A DNA stretch of 64,000 nt from Leeuwenhoekiella palythoae. GTDB taxonomy: Bacteria > Bacteroidota > Bacteroidia > Flavobacteriales > Flavobacteriaceae. The first letter of the stretch is position 1. Every line of letters begins with the position of its first letter. The notes below the pieces were generated by a model that saw only the letters and a list, made by a program, of their open reading frames with translations, ran no database searches and had not been told where the DNA came from. The position numbers and the translations under genes are program-made. The stretch spans positions 805,175 to 869,174 of the forward strand of contig NZ_FQXT01000001.1 in assembly GCF_900130045.1 (NCBI RefSeq), written 5' to 3'. This document shows, piece after piece, positions 16,109-23,342 of this stretch.

Positions 16109-16307
16109 CCTCGGTTCAGAATAGACGCAAGGACAGAGCATTAAGAAAAGGTCTAGTAGACCTTTTTAGCGAATGAGCTAGATGGCGCGTTGGCTTTGGA
16201 ATGGAATTTTTTACTTCAAGTAGGAACTACTATAAAAAAACTTCTACAGCGACACGGAGCTTGCAAGGCAGTTTTTGCCTGATAAGGCAAAAAATTCATA
16301 AGCGAGG
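16109..16307 (+). repeat. structured element R5, degenerate
   Basis: The outer stem is CCTCGGTT (16109-16116) with AAGCGAGG (16300-16307). Stem C is TTTTTGCC (16272-16279) with GGCAAAAA (16286-16293). The stem B region is enlarged and holds an extra hairpin, AAAAGGTC TAGTA GACCTTTT (about 16147-16167). The terminal hairpin is lost after TCTTTTCTTTTC. Confidence 0.7.
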
Positions 16308-16398
16308 GTGTCTTTTCTTTTCTGCATCCGACGACCGCAGGGAGAGGAATGCATCTGTTGTGCTTTGTAATCATGTTAGTTGAATTAGTATTAGCAAA

Positions 16399-16450
16399 TC
16401 GAGGATACGAGATTCACGAGCTCCCGTAAAATAACAATCACGCGAGCAAA
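16399..16450. repeat. 52-bp mini-repeat, unit E4
   Basis: Preceded by GCAAA and followed by GAAAATGAAC. Core GAGATTCACGAGCTCCCGTA, ending GCGAGCAAA. It has the same length and flanks as E1. Confidence 0.7.
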
Positions 16451-16561
16451 GAAAATGAACAACCACGATTTCTGATAAAATCTTTAATCTACTTATAACG
16501 GCATCTCACCTAACATCAACTCGACTAATGAATAATTTTTTAAAAGTAATTTTAAAAAATA

Positions 16562-16592
16562 TTGGTCTCTTTCTGAACGATGTGTATCTTTG
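16562..16592 (+). promoter_or_regulatory. trp operon promoter
   Basis: TTG at 16562-16564 and TATCTTTG at 16585-16592 (consensus TAnnTTTG) are separated by 20 bp, as expected for the Bacteroidota housekeeping sigma factor. The leader peptide start follows 10 bp later. Confidence 0.75.
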
Positions 16593-16601
16593 AGGCTCAT
16601 T

Positions 16602-16649
16602 ATGAAAAACAAAACAGTAAATACTTGGTGGTGGATCTCGCAACAGTAA
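16602..16649 (+). CDS. trpL: trp leader peptide
   Basis: A 15-residue frame, MKNKTVNTWWWISQQ, with three consecutive Trp codons at 16626-16634, just before a terminator and the trp genes. Ribosome stalling at these codons when charged tRNA-Trp is scarce would decide between the two RNA structures that follow. It is too short for routine gene finders, but the Trp run, the promoter and the structure support it. Confidence 0.88.
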   Translation: MKNKTVNTWWWISQQ

Positions 16650-16650
16650 C

Positions 16651-16714
16651 GTCGTGAAGCAACCTTGTATTTAATATCAAAATAAAAAAGGCCTGTCTCA
16701 CGACAGGTCTTTTT
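16651..16714 (+). promoter_or_regulatory. trp attenuator: antiterminator and terminator
   Basis: The terminator stem is 16685-16697 with 16702-16714 (13 bp, one G-T, loop TCAC), ending in T5. GTCGTGA at 16651-16657, directly after the leader stop, is an exact complement of TCACGAC at 16698-16704. That target is the loop and first 3' bases of the terminator. A ribosome on the Trp codons leaves GTCGTGA free; one at the stop codon covers it. Confidence 0.82.
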
Positions 16715-16737
16715 GTTTATAAGCCTATCAACCCAAA

Positions 16738-18135
16738 ATGAAATACACCTTAAAAACCCACCGCAAAAAAATTCTTGCAGATACCATCACTCCGGTGTCG
16801 GTTTACCTGCGTCTGCGTGATAAGTTCCCAAACAGCCTGCTCCTCGAGAGTAGCGACTACCGGGCTAACGACAACACCTTCAGCTACATCTGCTGCAAAC
16901 CTATCGCTTCGATCACCGTAAAAAACGAAGTGATCACCGAAGTTTTCCCTGACGGAACTACCACAACCACGGCCATTGAAGTTGATACCGATGTGGTAGG
17001 CATCATTGAAGCTTTTGCTAAAAAATTTGAAACCGAAGACAACGAACAGAAGTTCATTCAAAACGGACTCTTCGGCTATATGAGTTATGACGCCGTGCGT
17101 TATTTTGAAGATATTGAAGTGACCAAAAAAGAAGCGCAGCTTGATGTGCCAGACTTGTATTATGCAGTCTACCAAAACATCATTGCCATCAATCACTTCA
17201 ATAACGAAGCGCACATTTTTTCACATACCTATAACGAAGAGAACAACCTCAGCCAGATCGCTCAACTGCTTACCGTAAAAAGTTTTGCCGAGTATCATTT
17301 TAAGCTGGAAGGCGAACAACAATCGCAGATGTCTGACGAGGCTTTTATAGAGCTGGTAAAAACCTGTAAAAAGCATTGCCAGCGTGGAGATGTGTTTCAG
17401 ATCGTTCCATCTAAACGCTTTTCACAAGGCTTTAGCGGAGACGAGTTTAACGTGTACCGAAGCTTACGCAGCGTCAACCCTTCGCCGTATCTGTTCTTTT
17501 TTGACTACGGTAATTTTAAGATCTTCGGAAGTTCACCTGAAGCACAGCTCATCGTTAAAGAAGGCAAAGCCGAAATTCACCCGATCGCCGGGACCTTTAA
17601 ACGTACCGGAAATGATGAAAAAGACGCCGCTTTGGCCAAGAAACTTTCGGAAGATGCCAAAGAGAACAGCGAGCACGTGATGCTGGTCGATTTGGCCCGC
17701 AACGACCTGAGCCGTAACGGCAGTAATGTAAAAGTAGAAACCTATCGTGAGGTACAATTTTTTTCGCACGTGATCCATCTGGTGAGTAAAGTGACAGGAA
17801 CCAAACATCCTGATACCTCAACCATGCGGGTTGTGGCAGACACCTTTCCGGCAGGAACTTTAAGCGGTGCACCCAAACACAATGCGATGAAATTGTTGGA
17901 GAAATACGAACCTATCAACCGAGATTTCTACGGAGGTGCCATTGGGTTTATGGATTTCAACGGAAACTTCAATCATGCGATCATCATCCGTTCCTTTTTA
18001 AGTAAAAACCACCAATTGCATTATCAAGCGGGAGCAGGAATCGTAAGCGACAGCGTACCGGAAAAAGAATTAGAAGAAGTATATAATAAATTAGGAGCCC
18101 TTACCAAAGCCCTTAAACTGGCTGAAGAACTATAA
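16738..18135 (+). CDS. trpE: anthranilate synthase component I
   Basis: 465 aa. It forms anthranilate from chorismate using ammonia supplied by TrpG. Near residue 40 SLLLESSDYRAN holds the LLES motif, which in the family forms the tryptophan feedback site, so feedback inhibition is expected. The catalytic half has KKHCQRGDVFQIVPSKRFSQGF, IAGTFKRTGNDEKD, SEDAKENSEHVMLVDLARNDLSR, VADTFPAGTLSGAPKHNAM and GAGIVSDSVPEKELEE, all hallmarks of chorismate-utilising enzymes. First structural gene after the attenuator and only 1 bp from trpG. Confidence 0.97.
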   Translation: MKYTLKTHRKKILADTITPVSVYLRLRDKFPNSLLLESSDYRANDNTFSYICCKPIASITVKNEVITEVFPDGTTTTTAIEVDTDVVGIIEAFAKKFETEDNEQKFIQNGLFGYMSYDAVRYFEDIEVTKKEAQLDVPDLYYAVYQNIIAINHFNNEAHIFSHTYNEENNLSQIAQLLTVKSFAEYHFKLEGEQQSQMSDEAFIELVKTCKKHCQRGDVFQIVPSKRFSQGFSGDEFNVYRSLRSVNPSPYLFFFDYGNFKIFGSSPEAQLIVKEGKAEIHPIAGTFKRTGNDEKDAALAKKLSEDAKENSEHVMLVDLARNDLSRNGSNVKVETYREVQFFSHVIHLVSKVTGTKHPDTSTMRVVADTFPAGTLSGAPKHNAMKLLEKYEPINRDFYGGAIGFMDFNGNFNHAIIIRSFLSKNHQLHYQAGAGIVSDSVPEKELEEVYNKLGALTKALKLAEEL

Positions 18136-18136
18136 C

Positions 18137-18709
18137 ATGAAAAAACGAGTTTTAGTCATAGACAATTACGACAGTTTTGTGTACAATCTGGTACACTATC
18201 TTGAAGATTTAGACTGCGAAGTCACCGTAAAACGTAACGATCAACTGCAACTAGAAGAAGTGGCTGCTTTTGATAAGATCCTGCTGTCACCCGGACCGGG
18301 AATTCCCGAAGAAGCTGGTCTGCTTCTGGAAATCATTAAAACCTACGCACCTACTAAAAGTATGTTTGGCGTTTGCTTAGGCCAGCAGGCCATTGGTGAA
18401 GTTTTTGGTGGAACGCTTATCAATTTAGATCAGGTGTTTCACGGGGTTGCGACTTCGGCTAAACAACTGGTGACTGATGAGCCCCTTTTTAAAGATATTC
18501 CTACGGAATTTGAAATTGGCAGATACCACTCGTGGGTCGTTGCTCCCGAAAATTTCCCGGAAGCTTTAGAGATCACTTCGGTGGATGTGAACGGACAAAT
18601 CATGTCGCTACGCCATAAAGAATATGACGTGCGCGGCGTACAATTTCACCCCGAATCGGTACTGACTCCCGAAGGCAAAACAATGATCAAAAATTGGGTA
18701 AATAACTAA
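18137..18709 (+). CDS. trpG: anthranilate synthase glutamine amidotransferase
   Basis: 190 aa class-I glutamine amidotransferase that feeds ammonia to TrpE. VIDNYDSFVYNLVHYLEDL is the family start. LSPGPGIPEEAG forms the oxyanion region, and MFGVCLGQQAIGEVFGG holds the catalytic Cys. GVQFHPESVLTPEG holds the His and Glu of the triad. Not fused to trpD, unlike the enterobacterial gene. It is followed by 160 bp with three palindromic repeats. Confidence 0.96.
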   Translation: MKKRVLVIDNYDSFVYNLVHYLEDLDCEVTVKRNDQLQLEEVAAFDKILLSPGPGIPEEAGLLLEIIKTYAPTKSMFGVCLGQQAIGEVFGGTLINLDQVFHGVATSAKQLVTDEPLFKDIPTEFEIGRYHSWVVAPENFPEALEITSVDVNGQIMSLRHKEYDVRGVQFHPESVLTPEGKTMIKNWVNN

Positions 18710-18717
18710 ATATTTTT

Positions 18718-18741
18718 TCATTTCCGTGAAGACGGAAATCT
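18718..18741. repeat. 24-bp palindromic repeat, trpG-trpD gap, copy a
   Basis: ATTTCCGTGAAGACGGAAAT preceded by TC and followed by CT. Arms ATTTCCGT/ACGGAAAT around GAAG. Confidence 0.8.
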
Positions 18742-18760
18742 TTAAAATAAAAGAAGTAGT

Positions 18761-18784
18761 CCATTTCCGTGAAGACGGAAATCT
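18761..18784. repeat. 24-bp palindromic repeat, trpG-trpD gap, copy b
   Basis: Same 20-bp palindrome as copy a, about 43 bp downstream of it. Confidence 0.8.
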
Positions 18785-18801
18785 CATGAATCAAAACAAG
18801 T

Positions 18802-18825
18802 CTATTTCCATGAAGATGGAAATCT
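18802..18825. repeat. 24-bp palindromic repeat, trpG-trpD gap, copy c
   Basis: ATTTCCATGAAGATGGAAAT. Relative to copies a and b, the pair G..C is replaced by A..T, so the stem is preserved. Confidence 0.8.
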
Positions 18826-18868
18826 CACATAAATAATAATGCTCCCTACGGAGTACTTATAGCGAATA

Positions 18869-19864
18869 ATGAAAACAATATTAAATCGACTCATAAACCA
18901 CGAGCAACTCAGTAAAGAAGAGGCACGCGAGGTTTTGGTCAATATTTCAGAAGGAAAATACAACACCAGTCAGATTGCGGCTTTTATCACAGTGTATATG
19001 ATGCGCAGCATTACTGTTGAAGAACTTGCCGGCTTCAGAGATGCGTTGCTTGATTTGTGCATTGCCGTACCCTTTGACGGATACAACGCCATCGACCTCT
19101 GTGGAACCGGTGGTGATGGTAAAAACACGTTTAACATCTCTACACTTTCCTCATTTGTAGCAGCAGGTGCAGGAATCAACGTAACCAAGCACGGAAACTA
19201 CGGAGTTTCTTCCGTGAGCGGAAGCAGCAACGTTATGGAAAGCTTCGGAATAAAATTCACCAACGATGCCGACTTTTTAAAGCGCTGTCTGGATGAAGCC
19301 GGTATTTGTGTATTGCACGCGCCGCTTTTCCATCCGGCGATGAAAAATGTGGGGCCTATTCGTCGCGAACTTGGGGTAAAAACCTTTTTCAATATGCTGG
19401 GCCCTATGGTGAATCCGGCGTTTCCTGAGAACCAACTCGTGGGTGTTTTCAATTTGGAACTCGCTCGTTTATATGGATATCTGTATCAGGATACTAAAAA
19501 GAACTTCACCATTTTACACAGTATCGACGGCTATGACGAGATTTCCCTTACCGGAAATACCAAAGCCATTCGCAACAACAGCGAGCGTATGTTGACTGCT
19601 GAAGATTTTGGGGTTCATACCATCAAGCAAGAAGAAATTTATGGTGGCGACACCATCGAATCTTCTGCGGCGATCTTTAAAAAAGTGATCAGCGGTAAAG
19701 GCACCGAAGCGCAAAACAATGTGGTTTGTGCCAATGCAGGTATGGCCATTGCCACCGTTAAAAACCTCGAACCTAAAGCAGGTTTTGAACTTGCTAAAGA
19801 ATCTCTTTTAAGCGGAAAAGGACTTGAACGCTTAAATAAACTCATAGCCCTAAGCAGCAAATAA
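18869..19864 (+). CDS. trpD: anthranilate phosphoribosyltransferase
   Basis: 331 aa, normal length. It transfers phosphoribose from PRPP to anthranilate. IDLCGTGGDGKNTFNISTLSSFVAAGAGINVTKHGNYGVSSVSGSSN is the conserved PRPP-binding segment. HPAMKNVGPIRRELGVKTFFNMLGPMVNPA is the second signature. It starts after a repeat-filled gap and is followed by trpC after 1 bp. Confidence 0.97.
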   Translation: MKTILNRLINHEQLSKEEAREVLVNISEGKYNTSQIAAFITVYMMRSITVEELAGFRDALLDLCIAVPFDGYNAIDLCGTGGDGKNTFNISTLSSFVAAGAGINVTKHGNYGVSSVSGSSNVMESFGIKFTNDADFLKRCLDEAGICVLHAPLFHPAMKNVGPIRRELGVKTFFNMLGPMVNPAFPENQLVGVFNLELARLYGYLYQDTKKNFTILHSIDGYDEISLTGNTKAIRNNSERMLTAEDFGVHTIKQEEIYGGDTIESSAAIFKKVISGKGTEAQNNVVCANAGMAIATVKNLEPKAGFELAKESLLSGKGLERLNKLIALSSK

Positions 19865-19865
19865 G

Positions 19866-20648
19866 ATGAATATATTAGACAAAATAATCGCCGATAAATA
19901 CAAAGAAGTAGCCTTACGCAAGCAGCTGATTCCGGTGAAACAATTGGAACAGTCGGTACTTTTTGAACGTAAATCGCCTTCGCTTGCGCAAGCCTTGAGC
20001 ACAAGCGCCTCAGGAATCATCGCTGAGCATAAACGCCGGTCGCCCAGTAAAGCGACGATCAATCACAACCTCAATGTGCAAGATGTAGCCAGTGGTTACG
20101 AGCAAGCCGGAGTTTGTGGAATGAGCGTACTTACTGATGGAAAATATTTTGGCGGTTCGCTGGACGATTTGTTACTGGCGCGCGCCGCAGCACAATTACC
20201 GCTGTTACGCAAAGAATTTGTGATCGACACCTACCAAATTCTGGAAGCGAAAGCCTATGGTGCCGATGTGATCTTGCTCATTGCAGCAGTGCTCACTCGG
20301 GAAGAGATCAAAACCCTTTCAGAATTTGCTAAATCGCTTGGTCTTGATGTACTTCTCGAGGTGCACAATCTGGAAGAATTGCAAAAGTCGGTGATGCCGT
20401 CTTTAGATATGTTGGGCGTAAACAATCGCAACCTGAAAACTTTTGAAGTGAGCCTCGAAACCAGCAAAAGCCTATCGGCTGAAATCCCGGATGATTTTGT
20501 AAAAGTATCTGAAAGCGGCATCAGTTCGATCGAAGCGATCAAAGCCTTACAGCCCTATGGCTATAAAGGATTCCTCATTGGCGAGAACTTTATGAAAACC
20601 GATGATCCCGGCGCCAGCGCAACCGAATTTATCAAACAGCTTATTTAA
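19866..20648 (+). CDS. trpC: indole-3-glycerol phosphate synthase
   Basis: 260 aa TIM barrel that closes the indole ring. IIAEHKRRSPSKATIN has the catalytic Lys. SVLTDGKYFGGSLDDL, LLRKEFVIDTYQILEAKAYGADVILLIAAVL, VNNRNLKTFEV and VSESGISSIEAIKAL follow in the expected order. TrpC and TrpF are separate proteins here, as usual in this phylum. The 225-bp gap to trpF is mostly element R6. Confidence 0.97.
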   Translation: MNILDKIIADKYKEVALRKQLIPVKQLEQSVLFERKSPSLAQALSTSASGIIAEHKRRSPSKATINHNLNVQDVASGYEQAGVCGMSVLTDGKYFGGSLDDLLLARAAAQLPLLRKEFVIDTYQILEAKAYGADVILLIAAVLTREEIKTLSEFAKSLGLDVLLEVHNLEELQKSVMPSLDMLGVNNRNLKTFEVSLETSKSLSAEIPDDFVKVSESGISSIEAIKALQPYGYKGFLIGENFMKTDDPGASATEFIKQLI

Positions 20649-20690
20649 TAGTATATAAATTGAATACTAAATAGTAGAAATGCGAAGCCT

Positions 20691-20846
20691 CCTTTTGTTC
20701 CAGAATAGGCTTTATAAAATGGGAAAGACAGCGCAGCGCCCATTTTATAAAATGGTTTTCATAACCGACGAAGGTTATGGAAAATTCCTAACAAAAGGCG
20801 TCTTTTTCTTTGGTTCGTTTCTTTTGGACGAGCAAAAGAAATGAAC
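20691..20846 (+). repeat. structured element R6, inside the trp operon
   Basis: The outer stem is CCTTTTGTT (20691-20699) with AACAAAAGG (20790-20798). Stem B is TTTATAAAATGGG (20711-20723) with CCCATTTTATAAA (20739-20751), 13 bp and perfect. Stem C is TTTTCATAACC (20756-20766) with GGTTATGGAAAA (20773-20784, one bulge). The terminal hairpin is GTTCGTTTCTTTTG (20813-20826), loop GACGAG, CAAAAGAAATGAAC (20833-20846). Confidence 0.85.
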
Positions 20847-20873
20847 AAAACAGAATAGGAAGTAATAAAATTA

Positions 20874-21569
20874 ATGGTTAAAACAATCCATAATAAAAAG
20901 TACGATAAGCTATGCCTTAAGGTTTGTGGTATGAAACACAACACCCTTGACGTAGCCCAACTCAAGCCAGATTATTTGGGTTTTATTTTCTTTGAAAAAA
21001 GTAAACGAAATTATGACCAGGCAGCTATTGAAGCTCTTCCGGAAGGGATACAGAAAGTGGGCGTTTTTGTAGATGCAAGCATTGAATTTGTACTCGATAA
21101 AATCCAGCAATTTCAGTTTGATGTGATTCAGCTGCACGGAAGCGAAACTCCTGAATATTGTAAGACGCTTCAAAACGGTTGTCTTATCGAGCGCAGTCGA
21201 GATACTGCCGAAGCTACTCCTTCCAAAATACCCAAAATCTGGAAAGTCTTCAGCATAAAAGACCACTTTGACTTTTCAGTTTTGGAAGCTTATGAAGCTG
21301 TGGTCGATAAATTTTTATTTGACACCAAAGGAAAGGAAAAAGGCGGAAATGGCTATACCTTTGATTGGAGCGTGCTTCAAGACTATCCTTCGCAAAAGCC
21401 TTTTATCTTAAGTGGCGGTATAGGATTGGAAGAAATCCCAGCGGTAAACGAACTTAAAAAAACAACCCTTCCGCTGGCGGGGATTGATGTCAATAGTAAA
21501 TTTGAAGACGAACCGGGATTAAAAAATATAGACTTATTAAAGTCACTTATAAAAGAATTAAATAGATAG
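20874..21569 (+). CDS. trpF: phosphoribosylanthranilate isomerase with in-frame repeat
   Basis: 231 aa against about 205 in most relatives. It isomerises phosphoribosylanthranilate in a TIM barrel. LKVCGMKH has the catalytic Cys. PDYLGFIFFEKSKRNYD, KVGVFVDASIEFVLDKI, FDVIQLHGSETPEYC and FILSGGIGLEEIP are family motifs, and GIDVNSKFEDEPGLKNI holds the catalytic Asp. The extra length includes a few residues before KVCGM and the stretch GCLIERSRDTAEATPS. That stretch is encoded by a repeat hairpin and sits between two normal strands. The frame is intact, so function is probably kept. Confidence 0.93.
   Translation: MVKTIHNKKYDKLCLKVCGMKHNTLDVAQLKPDYLGFIFFEKSKRNYDQAAIEALPEGIQKVGVFVDASIEFVLDKIQQFQFDVIQLHGSETPEYCKTLQNGCLIERSRDTAEATPSKIPKIWKVFSIKDHFDFSVLEAYEAVVDKFLFDTKGKEKGGNGYTFDWSVLQDYPSQKPFILSGGIGLEEIPAVNELKKTTLPLAGIDVNSKFEDEPGLKNIDLLKSLIKELNR
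21183..21213 (+). repeat. palindromic repeat inside trpF coding sequence
   Basis: TATCGAGCGCAGTCGAGATA has arms TATC/GATA around the core GAGCGCAGTCGA, identical to the core in fcl. It is translated as IERSRDT. Confidence 0.85.
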
Positions 21570-21614
21570 AGATTTCCGTCTGAGTTGAAATAAAAAATTA
21601 CTGTGAATTAAAAG

Positions 21615-21658
21615 ATTTCCGCCCAGTTTATCCTGAGCGATAGCCGAAGGGCGGAAAT
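21615..21658. repeat. composite palindrome between trpF and trpB
   Basis: Arms ATTTCCGCCC (21615-21624) and GGGCGGAAAT (21649-21658) match perfectly. The loop holds CCTGAGCGATAGCCGAAGG, a relative of the constant-core repeat. It looks like one repeat family combined with another. Confidence 0.75.
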
Positions 21659-21672
21659 ATCAATATAGAATT

Positions 21673-22857
21673 ATGAACTACAACGTAAATGAAAAAGGAT
21701 ATTATGGCGATTTTGGTGGTGCTTACATCCCAGAAATGCTATACCCTAATGTAGAAGAGCTGCGTCAAAATTACTTAAAAGTGATGCAGGAACCGGATTT
21801 TCAAGAAGAATTCAAGGCGCTTTTAAAAGAATATGTAGGTCGCCCTACCCCATTATATTATGCCAAGCGTTTTTCCGAAAAATATGGAACAAAAGTGTAC
21901 CTCAAACGGGAGGATCTGTGTCACACGGGAGCACATAAAGTGAACAACACGATTGGCCAGATCTTAATGGCCAAGCGTCTGGGTAAAAACCGTATCATCG
22001 CAGAAACCGGTGCCGGTCAGCACGGGGTGGCTACGGCCACCGTATGTGCGTTGATGGGCTTAGAATGCATCGTGTATATGGGAGCGATAGACATCAAACG
22101 TCAGGCGCCTAACGTAGCGCGAATGAAAATGCTTGGCGCCACAGTAGTTCCCGCAGAATCTGGCAGCAAAACCTTAAAAGATGCGACCAATGAAGCCATT
22201 CGGGATTGGATCAATAATCCGACCGATACGCACTACATCATTGGTAGTGTGGTAGGACCGCACCCGTATCCTGATATGGTGGCGCGTTTTCAGAGTGTGA
22301 TCTCTGAAGAAGTAAAAAAGCAATTACTGGAGAAAGAAGGCAAAGAAAATCCAGATTATGTAGTGGCCTGCGTAGGAGGTGGCAGCAATGCAGCCGGGCT
22401 TTTTTATCATTATCTCGATACTCCGGAAGTGGGCATCATCGCTGTAGAAGCTGCCGGAAAAGGCATCCATTCCGGGGAAAGTGCAGCAACTTCAGCCTTA
22501 GGTAAAGAAGGTATCATTCACGGAAGTAAAACCCTGCTAATGCAAACCGATGACGGACAGATCACAGAGCCGTATTCGATTTCTGCAGGTCTCGATTATC
22601 CTGGTGTCGGGCCTATGCACGCACATTTATTCAGAAGCGGCCGTGGGGAGTTCATCAGCATCACCGACGATGACGCGATGCAGGCCGGTCTTGAATTATG
22701 CAAACTGGAAGGTATCATTCCCGCGATCGAATCGTCTCACGCTTTGGCCATTTTTGAAGAGCGCAAGTTTAAAAAAGATGATGTAGTGGTCGTGAATTTG
22801 AGCGGTAGAGGAGATAAAGATTTGAATACGTATATAGATTACTTCAAACTCGCTTAA
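21673..22857 (+). CDS. trpB: tryptophan synthase beta chain
   Basis: 394 aa PLP enzyme that condenses indole with serine. [19 protein letters not shown] and [28 protein letters not shown] (with the PLP Lys) are seen. [43 protein letters not shown] and [16 protein letters not shown] are the standard TrpB1 motifs. It normally acts as a complex with TrpA. Here trpB and trpA are separated by about 485 bp holding a GIY-YIG ORF between inverted repeats, whereas the two genes usually lie side by side. Confidence 0.97.
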   Translation: MNYNVNEKGYYGDFGGAYIPEMLYPNVEELRQNYLKVMQEPDFQEEFKALLKEYVGRPTPLYYAKRFSEKYGTKVYLKREDLCHTGAHKVNNTIGQILMAKRLGKNRIIAETGAGQHGVATATVCALMGLECIVYMGAIDIKRQAPNVARMKMLGATVVPAESGSKTLKDATNEAIRDWINNPTDTHYIIGSVVGPHPYPDMVARFQSVISEEVKKQLLEKEGKENPDYVVACVGGGSNAAGLFYHYLDTPEVGIIAVEAAGKGIHSGESAATSALGKEGIIHGSKTLLMQTDDGQITEPYSISAGLDYPGVGPMHAHLFRSGRGEFISITDDDAMQAGLELCKLEGIIPAIESSHALAIFEERKFKKDDVVVVNLSGRGDKDLNTYIDYFKLA

Positions 22858-22872
22858 GCGTGTTTGAATTTT

Positions 22873-22896
22873 TCATTTCCGCGAAGGCGGAAATCT
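22873..22896. repeat. left inverted repeat of the GIY-YIG cassette
   Basis: Contains ATTTCCGCGAAGGCGGAAAT, preceded by TC and followed by CT. It is the exact reverse complement of 23304-23327 over 24 bp. Confidence 0.85.
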
Positions 22897-22920
22897 CTTG
22901 AATGTAAGCACACATTTTAA

Positions 22921-23214
22921 ATGGATGAATTATTCTACGCATATATTCTTACAAATAAAAACCACACAGTGCTTTACATTGGGGTTACCAATGATTTAAA
23001 AAGAAGACTTAAACAACACAAACAAAAGAGCAATAAAGGATTTTCAGGAAAGTACAATGTTGAGAAACTCGTCTATTTTGAATCTAGCCCTTATGTCGAA
23101 AACGCCATTAAAAGAGAGAAACAGCTCAAAAAATGGAATCGAGCCTGGAAAGAAAATCTAATCAACGAAATGAATCCTGATTGGAACGACCTGAGTTGGA
23201 TGCTGAACGAATGA
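22921..23214 (+). CDS. small GIY-YIG nuclease-family protein
   Basis: 97 aa, essentially one GIY-YIG domain (COG2827-like). The first strand has YAY at 6-8 in the GIY place and YIG at 19-21. VTNDLKRRLKQHK gives the helix with the conserved Arg and His, REK at 65-67 gives the likely metal-binding Glu, and NPDWNDL ends the domain as in relatives. All key residues seem present, so it could be an active single-domain endonuclease. It lies between trpB and trpA, flanked by an exact 24-bp inverted pair. It has no known tie to tryptophan synthesis, which suggests insertion as a cassette. Confidence 0.88.
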   Translation: MDELFYAYILTNKNHTVLYIGVTNDLKRRLKQHKQKSNKGFSGKYNVEKLVYFESSPYVENAIKREKQLKKWNRAWKENLINEMNPDWNDLSWMLNE

Positions 23215-23251
23215 GGTTTCCGTAGAAAACATAATAATAACTTGAAATGAA

Positions 23252-23313
23252 TTGGGAAAGATTTCCGCAGCGTACATAATTGAAATTAGAATTAGGTTGG
23301 GAAAGATTTCCGC
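23252..23313. repeat. 17-bp direct repeat right of the GIY-YIG ORF
   Basis: TTGGGAAAGATTTCCGC occurs at 23252-23268 and again at 23297-23313. The second copy runs into the right inverted repeat. Confidence 0.75.
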
Positions 23314-23327
23314 CTTCGCGGAAATGA
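23304..23327. repeat. right inverted repeat of the GIY-YIG cassette
   Basis: Contains ATTTCCGCCTTCGCGGAAAT, the reverse complement of the left copy. It ends 15 bp before the trpA start. Confidence 0.85.
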
Positions 23328-23342
23328 CTAAAGAATAAAAAT

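Larger units (their letters stand above)
16040..16584. other. intergenic region upstream of the trp promoter
   Basis: No coding sequence supported. It holds the broken element R5 (16109-16307), an unrelated patch and mini-repeat E4 (16399-16450). The last 130 bp before the promoter are AT-rich. Confidence 0.75.

Noticed and set aside
16201..16383. 60-residue open frame upstream of the trp promoter
   Set aside because: It runs through degenerate element R5, and its coding content is explained by the repeat.
18718..18825. Three regularly spaced 20-bp palindromes that might suggest a CRISPR array
   Set aside because: The repeats are perfect palindromes, one copy differs by compensatory bases, only three exist and there are no cas genes. 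They belong to a dispersed family.
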